From: JBCCSZ01 sp039821145 | GTDB lineage: Bacteria > Bacteroidota > Bacteroidia > Chitinophagales > Saprospiraceae | DNA length: 64,000 bases | Direction of reading: 5' to 3' | Assembly: GCA_039821145.1 (NCBI GenBank) | Contig: JBCBOS010000017.1 | Span: 1-64,000, forward strand | Shown: positions 1-8,841 of the stretch, piece by piece | Layout of the letters: each line of letters starts with the position of its first letter | Numbering within the stretch: position 1 is the first letter of the stretch | Made by a program: the position numbers and the translations under genes | Notes under the pieces: generated by a model | The model's database searches: none | Seen by the model: only the letters and a program-made list of their open reading frames with translations | What the model was told of the DNA's origin: nothing

Positions 1-2570
1 AAAAAATGATCCTGCTTGTTGATCTTCTGTCCATTGGGTCGATATCTTCTCCTAATGATGCTGTTGAAAAGCATCTGAAGCTCCTCTGCAGAGGTCATTT
101 TTTCCTCTACAATGGCTGACTGAACATTGATTTTGGAATACAGCTCTCCCGTATCCAGTTGCCGAAGTCTGGCCTCAATTTGCAAGGCATCTCTTTGGGT
201 AAATTTGAGGTCAGTATAGGGAATTCCAACTACTAGGGCATGGAGGACTGGTGGTTCGTAGTGAATGAATATCTCTGATTGATCCATGAGTTTTCCATCG
301 ATCTTGACTGCAATTTGGTTGTCTCCTTCGCAAAGTATGAGTGGGATGAGGAGGATGTCATTTCCCTCCTTGCCATTGACAATCTGGATTTTCTGCCCAT
401 CCTTGGAGTGATCATAGACCTCCCCATTCAGCAAAATATCGATGCGCTTGGCCTTGAGTCGAATGGAAGGACGGAGGTAAGCCTTGAGATACAACTCCCG
501 GAAATAGATTGTAAATCCACTCCCCTTTTTCCTCAATTTCTGGTTGACAAATTCTTTGCTGTAATGCCATCTGAATACAGGCGGAGGTGACCAAGGGGCC
601 ATGTAAGCAGAAGGGCCACCAAATCGTTGTTGCCATTCTTGTGGGTAGGGAGGAATGAAGGGGGAAGTACCAGGAATCTCAAATCGAAAATAGTCGGTCA
701 GCAAAAATTCAAAATTTTCGTATTCCAAATCTGTTCCCTGTTCTTCAAAGGCCAAACAGCTGATGATCATTTTGTGGTAGTGGTAAAAGGGATGCACGAC
801 AAACTGCAGATCAATGCGCACCTGTTGACCAGGGGGAATGGAATCGATTGGCTGAGTAGGCTCGTCTACAACATCCACTAAGTAAGAAGTATTGAATTGA
901 GTTCTTATCCGGCGGGCCATGCCCTCTCCATAATTTTTCACCCAGATGGACATCGAGATGGTATCTTCTCGATTGATCTTTTCGAGATTGGGGACATCCA
1001 AGGGCAGGATTTTCAGCAAAGGGACGGGACGCGCTTTTGAGACAATGGCCAAGTCGTCATCGGAAAGTTGTTCAAAGCCAGTACTTGGACCAAAGAGGCG
1101 GATGCGCACCCTGGCAGAATCGGAAAACAATTTTTGATCTGTCGTATATGGGATGTTCAGCTGTCTGGATCGGCCAGGACCAATGGGAGGAATGACGATG
1201 GACCGGAAGCAATTGAGTCCCTGAATTCTGTTGGGAGAAAATACGGCTTGCGCTTTCAAACGGTAGGTCGATTCACTCCCTGTATTGCGGATGCGAATGG
1301 TGAAGTAGCCTTTTTCCCCTGCATTGACCGTATCATTTTTCAATCCACTTACACTCAGCGTTCCCATGTCAATCTGGATCGAATCTCCTTCTTCAAATGC
1401 ATACTTCTCGTGGTTGGACAAAAGCAGCAATCGCATGTCTTTGTCTCGCTGAACGGAAGCTCCTGCCAAGACTATTTTTCCTGTCTGTGTCAGGGTGATC
1501 TCATGGAAAAAGTCGCTCTTATTCGTCTGTACAGAAGGGCCTGCATCCCATAAGATGGATGTATCCTTGAGGCTGAGACAAGCCAGCAGAGGAGAAGGAT
1601 AATCTTTGCTATGACCTCTGAGATGACCACAGAAAATCAACTCGTCCCAAGGCGTCAGCAAAAAATCTGAAGGGAAGAAACTGGTCTGGTCTTCCTCGAT
1701 TGTCACCAGTGGTTCTTTTTGCAATTGCCGGGTAGAATCGATGGCTGCAATGCTGATTTGCGTTGGCTCCCTTCCCTGAGAATTGTCAGTGCCCAAGAGG
1801 AAAAATTGATCACCTCCTCTGTGGTATTTGATGGCCGTGCTGTTTCTGCAATTGGCGATGTTGGTAATTTGGTGCTTGGTGGTGAGGTCAGCCGCCAACT
1901 CTACAAAAAAAGAAATCCCACCTGTCTTGCTGCCAGTGATGACCAGACTTTGATTGGGGCCTTTTTCCAGATCGCTGATGAGGTAGGTTTTACTGAGAAG
2001 ATCCTTTTGTTCAATCACCTGAAGTTCATCGTCGAGAACAGCGACCCAAGGATGTCCGTCCCTTTGGCCTGCCACAGCGATTCTACCGTTGGACAAGAAC
2101 TCGAAGTCAATGACAGAGGTAGGCGTACTGGCATTCAGGAGAACATCTCCCAGATAATTTCCATAGGCATCAGATTTCCACAGCCAGGCGGCACGATGTT
2201 TTTGAGTACGGCCCCTGTTGTCTACAGCAGTCGCATCGGCACTTCCCATGATGTAGATGTCTCCATTGGGTGCCTCTCGTATTTTTTCGGCTTTGCTTGC
2301 CTTGTGTCCATTGAAGGTGATGAATTGAGTCGTCTCCCAATTGCCATTTTCTTTGTACTCAACGATTTTCAAAAAGGCCAGTGGTTTCTTTTTTTCTCCT
2401 TCTAGCAAGCCTGTAAATGCAATCCGGCCATCCGTCAATTCTGTCAGGCTGTATGCTTCGTCGTCGCCCTTGCGCTTTTCCATTTCGTCCCATTCAGTGA
2501 GAGGGACAGCATTGGTGGTATTTTCAGCCTCTGGAAAAAGAAGGACCAATAAGAAATATAGATAAATCAT
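1..2570 (-). CDS. Secreted propeller / Ig-like / caspase-fold protein (C-terminus beyond window)
   Basis: The frame is open from an ATG at 2570 to the window edge, giving at least 856 residues with the C-terminus missing. The start is a hydrophobic segment (MIYLYFLLVLLF) that reads as an export signal. Residues ~30-390 hold repeated beta-propeller-like units (phrases such as DGRIAFTG, NGDIYIMGSAD, NGRIAVAGQ). Residues ~405-600 resemble two CARDB/Ig-like modules (NTGSESTYRL, VKNYGEGMARRI). From ~777 the sequence HALVVGIPYTDLKFTQRDAL matches the opening strand and helix of caspase-fold (peptidase C14) domains; the catalytic His and Cys would lie past the window. It starts 27 bp after the anti-sigma-like gene and is probably cotranscribed with it and the sigma-like gene. 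The caspase assignment is family recognition; activity and substrate are unknown. Confidence 0.6.
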   Translation of the reverse strand, partial: MIYLYFLLVLLFPEAENTTNAVPLTEWDEMEKRKGDDEAYSLTELTDGRIAFTGLLEGEKKKPLAFLKIVEYKENGNWETTQFITFNGHKASKAEKIREAPNGDIYIMGSADATAVDNRGRTQKHRAAWLWKSDAYGNYLGDVLLNASTPTSVIDFEFLSNGRIAVAGQRDGHPWVAVLDDELQVIEQKDLLSKTYLISDLEKGPNQSLVITGSKTGGISFFVELAADLTTKHQITNIANCRNSTAIKYHRGGDQFFLLGTDNSQGREPTQISIAAIDSTRQLQKEPLVTIEEDQTSFFPSDFLLTPWDELIFCGHLRGHSKDYPSPLLACLSLKDTSILWDAGPSVQTNKSDFFHEITLTQTGKIVLAGASVQRDKDMRLLLLSNHEKYAFEEGDSIQIDMGTLSVSGLKNDTVNAGEKGYFTIRIRNTGSESTYRLKAQAVFSPNRIQGLNCFRSIVIPPIGPGRSRQLNIPYTTDQKLFSDSARVRIRLFGPSTGFEQLSDDDLAIVSKARPVPLLKILPLDVPNLEKINREDTISMSIWVKNYGEGMARRIRTQFNTSYLVDVVDEPTQPIDSIPPGQQVRIDLQFVVHPFYHYHKMIISCLAFEEQGTDLEYENFEFLLTDYFRFEIPGTSPFIPPYPQEWQQRFGGPSAYMAPWSPPPVFRWHYSKEFVNQKLRKKGSGFTIYFRELYLKAYLRPSIRLKAKRIDILLNGEVYDHSKDGQKIQIVNGKEGNDILLIPLILCEGDNQIAVKIDGKLMDQSEIFIHYEPPVLHALVVGIPYTDLKFTQRDALQIEARLRQLDTGELYSKINVQSAIVEEKMTSAEELQMLFNSIIRRRYRPNGQKINKQDHF

Positions 2571-2597
2571 GATTGTTTGTTTGGTGAAAGAAGCAAG

Positions 2598-3710
2598 TCA
2601 CTTTCCACTTGATCTCATACTAGGGGTTGAAGATTTTTTCTTGGTGGTTTCTGTAGATTCGGTCACCTTTGTAGTGAGGCAAGTCAATCTCCAACTCATT
2701 TCACGCCGGAGTTTGAAGGCTTTTTTCTGATAGTCTTTACAGGATCGGTCGTATTCGTACTCAGAGCAATCCAGCTGTAGGAGATCATCCAATCGTTTGA
2801 TGCTTTGGTATGGACAAGCATCTCTGTAGAGGTATGCGAGAGAGGAGTACCAAAATATTTCTGCCTCATCAATGAAATGTGTTTTCCCATTTCTCAACAG
2901 GAGTTCTAGCTCATCGATGGCTTCCGATAATTCACTGGTATCCCTTTTCGAGGAAATCAACTGGATTTGACTGATTGCCAGGAAAAATCTTGCGTCATAC
3001 GTCCTGGGGTTTCTCTCTTTGTACTGCTTGAGCAATCGAATGGCTTGCTCCACATCTCCTTCTGTATAGGGTCTGATGGCTTGTTGAAAAGTGAGAGAAT
3101 CCATGTCAGATTTCTCCCCCGGTTTTCGAACGGAATCCGTATCCAAGCCCAACATGATTCCCAACTTGTATTCCTCTGGTTCTAGCAACTGGTCAGCCAT
3201 TGCCGAGGAAGGGCGAACGGTCCATTCATAGACCAGCCTGGCGGGGAATACCATCAAAAGGATTGCTGCTGCCACGGATAGACTTCGCCAAAACATCCGT
3301 CTGTGGCCGACAAGTACTTTCGGTTGCTTTGGTTCCTCTGCCATTGCCAATGCATCGTGGATCACCTGTTGCAATTGTACTTCTTCTGCAAAGTCAGAAT
3401 CTGTATCCATGCGATGGTAGAAGGCTGCTAGGTTCTTTTGGGAAAGTTGGCCTTTGCAAAATGCTTCCAGCTCGTCCTGACCAAAAGTCTGTCCTTTCTG
3501 ATGCAAGACTTCTGACAATTGACGAATAAAATCTGGCTGCTCCCCAGCTTTGGGCAGGGAGGATTGGGAGATGTGTTGAAATGCTTCCCATTGTTCACGA
3601 ACTACCGAGTCAGCTTGTATGGTCCTTTCCAGGCGCTTGCTGGACTCGGCATCCAGTGTTCCATCGAGGTAATCGCCAAACTGTTTGATGTAATCATCCA
3701 CGTATTTCAT
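2598..3710 (-). CDS. Membrane anti-sigma-like protein with TPR-like periplasmic part
   Basis: The product has 370 residues. The N-terminal ~125 residues contain two similar helical repeats (YLDGTLDAESSKRLER and AFCKGQLSQKNLAAFYHR) of the kind seen in cytoplasmic anti-sigma domains. One transmembrane helix follows at ~143-160. The C-terminal half has helical TPR-like repeats (EGDVEQAIRLLKQYKERNP, ELEELLRNGK-type helices), presumably periplasmic. The gene lies between an upstream sigma-like gene (63-bp gap) and a downstream caspase-like gene (27-bp gap). By analogy with Bacteroidota sigma/anti-sigma pairs it would tether and restrain the sigma-like partner and relay an envelope signal. That role is inferred from order and topology, not from a strong motif. 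Confidence 0.5.
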   Translation of the reverse strand: MKYVDDYIKQFGDYLDGTLDAESSKRLERTIQADSVVREQWEAFQHISQSSLPKAGEQPDFIRQLSEVLHQKGQTFGQDELEAFCKGQLSQKNLAAFYHRMDTDSDFAEEVQLQQVIHDALAMAEEPKQPKVLVGHRRMFWRSLSVAAAILLMVFPARLVYEWTVRPSSAMADQLLEPEEYKLGIMLGLDTDSVRKPGEKSDMDSLTFQQAIRPYTEGDVEQAIRLLKQYKERNPRTYDARFFLAISQIQLISSKRDTSELSEAIDELELLLRNGKTHFIDEAEIFWYSSLAYLYRDACPYQSIKRLDDLLQLDCSEYEYDRSCKDYQKKAFKLRREMSWRLTCLTTKVTESTETTKKKSSTPSMRSSGK

Positions 3711-3773
3711 TTCTTTTGATGGTGTTGTTTTAGTTGATAGAAGGTTACAGACATTTGGAGGCTGTGAGTTGAT

Positions 3774-5723
3774 TTAGAAATTTTCACTTTCTTCGATCTC
3801 ATTGGAGACATTTTTCAGGGCGGCAGCGGGTAGGCGTTTATTGACCAAAATGATGTCAAATGTCCTTGTCATCTGCCAAGCTTTCTTGTAAGCCTCCTGC
3901 TCATCATCGGCATGAGAGAAGCGGGTTGGAAATTGTAGAACCAGGTACTTTTTTGCCAAGTCCGTTTCTGGTAAACCGGCTAGTATTTTTTTTCGCTCAA
4001 TGGGGCGAAGAAGGCAAGCGAATAGAGAGTTCTCTTTCCCGTTTGTTAAATTGCTCGAATGGTCTACGACGATTAGTTTGTCTTTTGAAAGCCTTCGCAG
4101 CATGCGTACAATGGGGCGTATGTAGATGGTCCGATAGTCCAAAAATGTGATGGTGAGGATGCGTCTTGCTTTGTCCCAATGAAATTGGAAAATGACCTTT
4201 TCCATCAGCTTGAGTTCCCTGTAAATGTGTCTCTTGCGATTGGCAAGATTTCTTCTGTAAGTCTTTGCTCTTTGCTTTAGTCTATTGATTCTTTGTTGCT
4301 TGGTCCCCTCCCCCAATTCGTATTGGTCGATGAGGTCTCCCCATGTTTTGTCATCTTCATGCTTGACATGCAGCATTTCGATCATGGAGGCGTCAGTTGG
4401 ATGGCCACTTCTTTTTTGGATCATCAGCCAATGGTAGGTCAAGATGGTCATCAAGTGTGTCAGTTCGGATTGGCTCTCTGCAGACAAGGAGGTACCCGAA
4501 TCATCGGCTAGCATGTATTCCTGAAGTTCCTTGCCTTGAGACTTGGCCTTCTTGAATTTGTCTTTCTTTAGTCTTTGCACAATCCCAGACAAATACGTAT
4601 TGACCAGGCAGTAGAACCTGAAATCTGGCTCTTGCAATTTGTTGTACAATGTGGTAATGGCGGTAGTAGACAGACCTTCATCCTTATGCAGTATGAGCAA
4701 ATTCTGGTATAGTGCCAGCCAAGACTGATGGTCATTTTTTTTGAGTTTGTCGATGAGTGCTTGTTCAGGATGGTCCTTGATCCATTTGACCTTTGAGCAA
4801 CAGGCGAGTCGCAAAAATTCACTCAGCGATTTTGCTCTACTTGGCGAGTCACTCAGAGCCTGCTTCTTTTTATTGGAAAGCAAGAGCTCCAAAACGTGTA
4901 TAAATATCAATTGTGCTTCTCGATTCTCCAACTGGTGTTCTGACACAAGAAGCTGGACCAGATCAGTATGGCATCGATCAAAGATGTACTTTCGGATGGC
5001 CTCTCGGCAATGACTGGCAAGAATGTCTTTGTGGTGCCCCTTCACGATCTTTCCCGCCTTCAGCTCTGAAATCAGATCTTCCAATGCCTGTTGAAAAAAT
5101 GCCTGGACAATGTCAATGGAGAGAAAACATTGACGACACATTTGCTGTGCCACTGCATCGAAATAGGGACTCCACGCATATGCCATTGCCACTGCATCCC
5201 TTTTGACCAACAGTTCCTTTCTGAGCTTGTAGTTTTGGTACCGATCGCTTCGGACGGCTTTTTTGCAGGCTTCCAAAAGATGGTCTTTCAATGATCGGGA
5301 CAATGCAAGGTCTTTCTGAGGATGCTTTTTTTCCAATTGGATGAAAAGATCATTGCAAACCATCGCAAAATGGTGGCGAGCAATCTCTTCTGTAATCGCA
5401 AGACGACTCGACAATTGTTGCACAATACTGTCAGCATGCGATTGCAAAATGTCGTCCCGAATGGATCGCAGAAACAACTCTTTCAAGGATTGAAAAATAC
5501 TGGCCTTTGGGGGGACCAAGTCTTGCTCCAGTAACAGAATCAATCGATTCAAAGCCACGTCAAAAAGTTTTTTCTGCTTTTGAGAAGACAGCTGTAACAA
5601 CTCCCCTACTCTAGCAGCTTCGTTCGAAAAAAACGGATGCCATGCAAACTCCAAGGTTCTTTCCTCTCGTGAAAGCAAAGCCTTTCTGTTGATTGGATCA
5701 TGTTGATGATTGTTGTTGTTCAT
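3774..5723 (-). CDS. Large helical protein with sigma-70-like segments
   Basis: The product has 649 residues, is highly charged and helical, and shows no signal peptide or membrane segment. Residues ~330-395 (LSTTAITTLYNKLQE, then a TYLSGIVQRLKKDKFKK-type stretch) resemble region 2 of ECF sigma factors. Residues ~450-500 (DDKTWGDLIDQY followed by a basic helix) resemble the region 4 helix-turn-helix. The N-terminal half is unassigned but has similar helical periodicity and may be a degenerate duplication. ECF sigma factors are usually 160-220 residues, so this is unusually long. It heads a minus-strand unit with the anti-sigma-like and caspase genes. The name is tentative; it could equally be an unknown helical regulator. 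Confidence 0.4.
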   Translation of the reverse strand: MNNNNHQHDPINRKALLSREERTLEFAWHPFFSNEAARVGELLQLSSQKQKKLFDVALNRLILLLEQDLVPPKASIFQSLKELFLRSIRDDILQSHADSIVQQLSSRLAITEEIARHHFAMVCNDLFIQLEKKHPQKDLALSRSLKDHLLEACKKAVRSDRYQNYKLRKELLVKRDAVAMAYAWSPYFDAVAQQMCRQCFLSIDIVQAFFQQALEDLISELKAGKIVKGHHKDILASHCREAIRKYIFDRCHTDLVQLLVSEHQLENREAQLIFIHVLELLLSNKKKQALSDSPSRAKSLSEFLRLACCSKVKWIKDHPEQALIDKLKKNDHQSWLALYQNLLILHKDEGLSTTAITTLYNKLQEPDFRFYCLVNTYLSGIVQRLKKDKFKKAKSQGKELQEYMLADDSGTSLSAESQSELTHLMTILTYHWLMIQKRSGHPTDASMIEMLHVKHEDDKTWGDLIDQYELGEGTKQQRINRLKQRAKTYRRNLANRKRHIYRELKLMEKVIFQFHWDKARRILTITFLDYRTIYIRPIVRMLRRLSKDKLIVVDHSSNLTNGKENSLFACLLRPIERKKILAGLPETDLAKKYLVLQFPTRFSHADDEQEAYKKAWQMTRTFDIILVNKRLPAAALKNVSNEIEESENF

Positions 5724-6145
5724 CGCTTTTGTTTGTGAATGAAAGCACTTATGAATGCAGCCAAATAAATAGCGTGATGATTTTTTTGCTGTACTTGTGA
5801 TCGGCCTGCGATTTGCTTTCTGCGGTGAGAAGCGGCTGTTCTACGGGATGGACAGATGTATGTGACCACATTTCCCCTATCCATTTTCAGGAAAGAGAAG
5901 TGGATGCATTGGTGGCTCAATTGAAGTCAGCAGATGCTCAGACTGCTGCAGCTGAATAAATATCAATTGCTTAAATATCTAAAATCCTGTGTTCTTGGGG
6001 AAAGACAATTCAGCGGGTTTCCCCCGCAAAAAAGATGAATTCATTAGCAAAAATTCATTTCATAAAAAGCTGTCCATCAATTTTTATTTGATAAATTACA
6101 GACATTGTTTAGGACAAACTCCCCCGCTACCAAAAGTGTTGTCAA
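5724..6145. other. Divergent intergenic region
   Basis: This 422-bp gap separates the minus-strand sigma-like operon from the plus-strand gene at 6146 and must carry both promoters. Apart from the interrupted small ORF at 5777-5959, I see only AT-rich sequence (5960-6145) and no clear repeat or RNA gene. Confidence 0.4.
5777..5959 (+). pseudogene. Small lipoprotein-like ORF interrupted by one TGA
   Basis: An ATG at 5777 encodes a hydrophobic start (MIFLLYL). A TGA at 5798-5800 follows, and then the same frame continues as SACDLLSAVRSG and runs about 52 residues to a TAA at 5957. If the TGA were TTA, one base different, the junction would read LYLLSAC, a good lipobox. The downstream part contains three more Cys-rich or Trp-containing turns and a helical tail (EVDALVAQLKSADAQ), which looks like real protein. 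It lies in the divergent gap between the sigma-like gene and the gene at 6146. I read it as a recently broken small lipoprotein gene; a sequencing error would also explain it. Confidence 0.3.
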
Positions 6146-7549
6146 ATGGAGAAAAGTAAATTTGTGAAGAGCATTCGCCTATTGACGAAAAAAGAGCAGC
6201 AGGCATTTCAGCAATATGTACAGACGCATCACGGCAGCAAAAAAACAGCTGTTAAGGTATTGGAATACGTTCTGGCAGTCTGCCAAAAGAAATCTCCCTT
6301 GTGGCTGTCAAAAGCCGACTTGGCAGAGCAATTGTTCTCCGGGCAGCAAACTGTCACTCCCAGGACTGTGGGAGATGCACTTTCAGACTTGTACCTATTG
6401 TGGGAAGAGTTTTTGCTGTGGACAAGCATTCAAAAAGATCGGGATTTCGAGACAGATGTATTGTTGTTAAAGCATTTCCAAAAACGCGGATGGAAGCAGC
6501 AGTATTCAGACAAATGGAAGCGAATGCAAAAAAACCTCGATGCAAAACACCCCAAGGATGCAGCTTATTTTTACCACAAGATGCTACTGGCACACGATCA
6601 GTATTTCCACGCAGACACACCAAAGCTAAGTACGCAGATTGATTCGCTTGATGAGGCGATGGATAAGCTTGATTCCTTTTTCATTTCTCGAAAGCTGTTG
6701 TACATGTGCGAATTGCAAAATCGGAGTGAGATTTTACAGAACAGGCAAGACATGCCCTTTTTTCAAGTGATGGAACGCCATTTGCACCAAGACAAAACGC
6801 TTCCATTGGTCATCCGTCTGTACAGGCATACCCTGCAGATGGTTCGCGAGCAGAGCGATTCCTCTTTTCATTTGCTCAAGGAATTGTTTTTCCAACATCT
6901 GAGTGAGGTTTCTCAAAAAGATCAGATCATCATCTTCGGTTACCTGATCAATTTCACGGCGTTCAAGATCAAGAATGGAAAACGAGAGTACACACATCAA
7001 GCATTTGAGCTGTACAAGGAAGCATTGGCAAGAAATACACTGAGTGAAGGAAACAGCATCTCACATGTACGCTTCAACAACATTGTAAACACTGCTTGTC
7101 GTTTACAAGAACTGCAGTGGGCCAAGCAATTCATCGATGATTGGCAACACTGCCTTACTGATGACATACGCGACAGTGCCCTCTGCATCGCCATTGCCAG
7201 AATCTCTTTCGAAGAAGGCAATTTCGACCAAGTCATTGAGCAACTGAGAACTGTCAAGTTTTCAAATGTCTACTACAACCTGAGATGCAAAACCTTATTG
7301 ATCCGAAGTTTTGTAGAACTCAAAGAATCCCCAGAATTGATCACCAACCACTGCAGGGCCTTCCGGGCATTTCTCTACAGAACCAAATTGATCCATACAG
7401 ATACCGTACTCGCATTCAAAAACTTTACCGATGCAGTGGAGAAACTCGTCCAAGCAAAATACGAAACGCCAAAATTGAAAGATGCCATGGAAAAACTCCA
7501 ACCAATGGTCTACAACTACTGGATCGAAGAGCAGCTTGCCAAACGCTGA
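6146..7549 (+). CDS. Conserved hypothetical helical-repeat protein
   Basis: The product has 467 residues, is soluble and almost entirely helical, and has no signal peptide. It begins MEKSKFVKSIRLLTKKEQQA and has TPR-like helices in its second half (for example HQAFELYKEALARN and FEEGNFDQVIEQLRTVKF). I know of no catalytic motif. Proteins of this type, starting with an LTKKE-like motif and followed by helical repeats, occur in several copies in Saprospiria genomes and are unnamed. It is transcribed away from the sigma-like unit and ends in a hairpin shared with the convergent small peptide gene. A protein-interaction scaffold is the most that can be inferred. Confidence 0.6.
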   Translation: MEKSKFVKSIRLLTKKEQQAFQQYVQTHHGSKKTAVKVLEYVLAVCQKKSPLWLSKADLAEQLFSGQQTVTPRTVGDALSDLYLLWEEFLLWTSIQKDRDFETDVLLLKHFQKRGWKQQYSDKWKRMQKNLDAKHPKDAAYFYHKMLLAHDQYFHADTPKLSTQIDSLDEAMDKLDSFFISRKLLYMCELQNRSEILQNRQDMPFFQVMERHLHQDKTLPLVIRLYRHTLQMVREQSDSSFHLLKELFFQHLSEVSQKDQIIIFGYLINFTAFKIKNGKREYTHQAFELYKEALARNTLSEGNSISHVRFNNIVNTACRLQELQWAKQFIDDWQHCLTDDIRDSALCIAIARISFEEGNFDQVIEQLRTVKFSNVYYNLRCKTLLIRSFVELKESPELITNHCRAFRAFLYRTKLIHTDTVLAFKNFTDAVEKLVQAKYETPKLKDAMEKLQPMVYNYWIEEQLAKR

Positions 7550-7551
7550 AA

Positions 7552-7589
7552 GTCCTCCACCCCACTGTGGAATCAGTGGAGTGAAGGAC
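7552..7589. terminator. Bidirectional hairpin between convergent genes
   Basis: The arms 7552-7567 and 7574-7589 form a 16-bp stem with two mismatches and a 6-base loop. It lies just after the stop of the 6146 gene and just beyond the stop of the minus-strand GG peptide. There is no T-run on either side, so the terminator role comes from its position. Confidence 0.45.
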
Positions 7590-7600
7590 GGATGGTCAGG

Positions 7601-7717
7601 TCAAACTTCTATGATCTCCTCCGTAATCACATTTCCTCCCTTGATCTTCTGAGACTGTTCTTTGGTCAATGCCAGTTTGGCCAGTCTGCCCGTTTTTTTT
7701 CCAAATAGATTTTTCAT
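7601..7717 (-). CDS. 38-residue peptide with GG leader motif
   Basis: This short ORF starts at an ATG at 7717 and ends with TGA at 7601. It begins MKNLFGKKTGRLAKLALTKE and contains QKIKGG, followed by the ten-residue tail NVITEEIIEV. A basic N-terminus, an L-(T/S)-K-E-(Q/E) helix and a K-x-K-GG end are the signature of Bacteroidota GG-leader natural-product precursors, in which a C39-type peptidase cuts after GG. The core here is very short and lacks Cys, Ser and aromatics, so it may be a remnant or a signal peptide rather than a modified product. No transporter or modifying enzyme is adjacent. An inverted repeat AACTGC-N8-GCAGTT lies ~30 bp upstream at 7749-7768. Confidence 0.45.
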   Translation of the reverse strand: MKNLFGKKTGRLAKLALTKEQSQKIKGGNVITEEIIEV

Positions 7718-7956
7718 AGCTACATTTTTAGGTGATTGAAAATTCGTCAACTGCATGTGTTGGCAGTTTTGATCTATCACTTATCTATGATGGAAAAAAT
7801 GGGCGAGCAATCTTTTTATGGAATTCTTAAGAGTTTGATGAAAAAGGCAGGAAGCCAAACCATAGATGATGGATGTTAATGAAATCCTAATGGCATTCAC
7901 AGCAATGATTCCAGCCCATTTATGGGTACAAATATTTCATCAACAAATACAAAGCT

Positions 7957-8301
7957 ATGAATCATTTCACTCGACTCGCAGCCATTGGCATTTTGTGGGT
8001 TTTCGTACTCGGTGCAGCCAATGGGCAAGACACAGCGGCCTTTCAATTGGACCCAAGTGGCATTCACATCAACCTACCAATTCGATTGCGCTTGGAGCAG
8101 GTCTACAGTGGTTTTGTCAAGGTAAGGTGTAGGATGAAAAGCTTGGACACTGGGAAGAGGAGCAGGTTTGTCTGGATTGTCAAGGAGGAACAAATGGATG
8201 AGTGTTATTTGAGAGTAGACTCTTTGAAGAGGCAGGAGAATGCCAGCTTGGTCAGGTTTCGCGTTAAGAAGCAAAAGAAATGGAAAGTCTCCTTTCGATG
8301 A
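7957..8301 (+). CDS. Small exported hypothetical protein
   Basis: The product has 114 residues. The first ~24 (MNHFTRLAAIGILWVFVLGA then ANGQ) form a typical signal peptide. The mature part is a basic, beta-rich domain of ~90 residues with alternating hydrophobic strands (VYSGFVKVRCRM, ASLVRFRVKK). I recognise no family. It stands alone between the GG peptide and a terminator. The ATG at 7957 was chosen because it places the signal peptide at the N-terminus. Confidence 0.5.
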   Translation: MNHFTRLAAIGILWVFVLGAANGQDTAAFQLDPSGIHINLPIRLRLEQVYSGFVKVRCRMKSLDTGKRSRFVWIVKEEQMDECYLRVDSLKRQENASLVRFRVKKQKKWKVSFR

Positions 8302-8328
8302 GCATTCCTCCCAGATGGAAAGGAAGTA

Positions 8329-8366
8329 GCCACCCTAGCTTTTGTCAGAAGTTGGGGTGGTTTTTT
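8329..8366 (+). terminator. Rho-independent terminator
   Basis: CCACCC pairs with GGGTGG across a ~20-base interior and is followed directly by six T residues (8361-8366). It lies 28 bp after the stop of the small exported protein. Confidence 0.65.
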
Positions 8367-8522
8367 GATGAACAATAAATTTGTACAATTTTTTGAAAGA
8401 AGAGTGCCTCCCCTACCCTATTGTGGATTGGCATGTGGCTACATTCTGTACTCATCTCATCGACCCATGTAATTTGATGGGCCGACAACAAGTCATATAC
8501 CGAAGTCTAGATTGAACAAAGA

Positions 8523-8780
8523 TCAATCCTCATCCGCAAAATCCAAAATGTCTTTTTCAACAGTGGCCAGTACTGCAAAGTGCTTCTTACCGTCGCGCGA
8601 TACTTCGATGTTCAAATCTCCGTCGCGGCGGGTCTCAAAATTCAATTCAGCCTCTTCTGTGTTTTGACCATTGCTAGTCGGATGAGCTTCATCCGTTTTT
8701 TGGGGCTCAATCATGGTTTTTGAGTTTGTTCCTGAATACAGCTTATTCCAATTTCGGAATGCAACGTGTAGTCTTCCCAT
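8523..8780 (-). CDS. Small acidic hypothetical protein
   Basis: The product has 85 residues from the ATG at 8780; a TTG at 8807 would add nine residues. It is acidic and hydrophilic, with a low-complexity Glu/Thr/Asn middle (TNSKTMIEPQKTDEAHPTSN) and a C-terminal part resembling a short beta-sheet (ELNFETRRDGDLNIEVSRDG). No signal peptide or membrane segment is seen, and I do not recognise a family. It lies 61 bp upstream of the membrane sensor-like gene on the same strand, so the two may be cotranscribed. Confidence 0.4.
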   Translation of the reverse strand: MGRLHVAFRNWNKLYSGTNSKTMIEPQKTDEAHPTSNGQNTEEAELNFETRRDGDLNIEVSRDGKKHFAVLATVEKDILDFADED

Positions 8781-8841
8781 AATTTTTTTTAATATAACTA
8801 AAATCAAAAACTGTTCCTGTAGTATGATGGTAACGAAAAAA

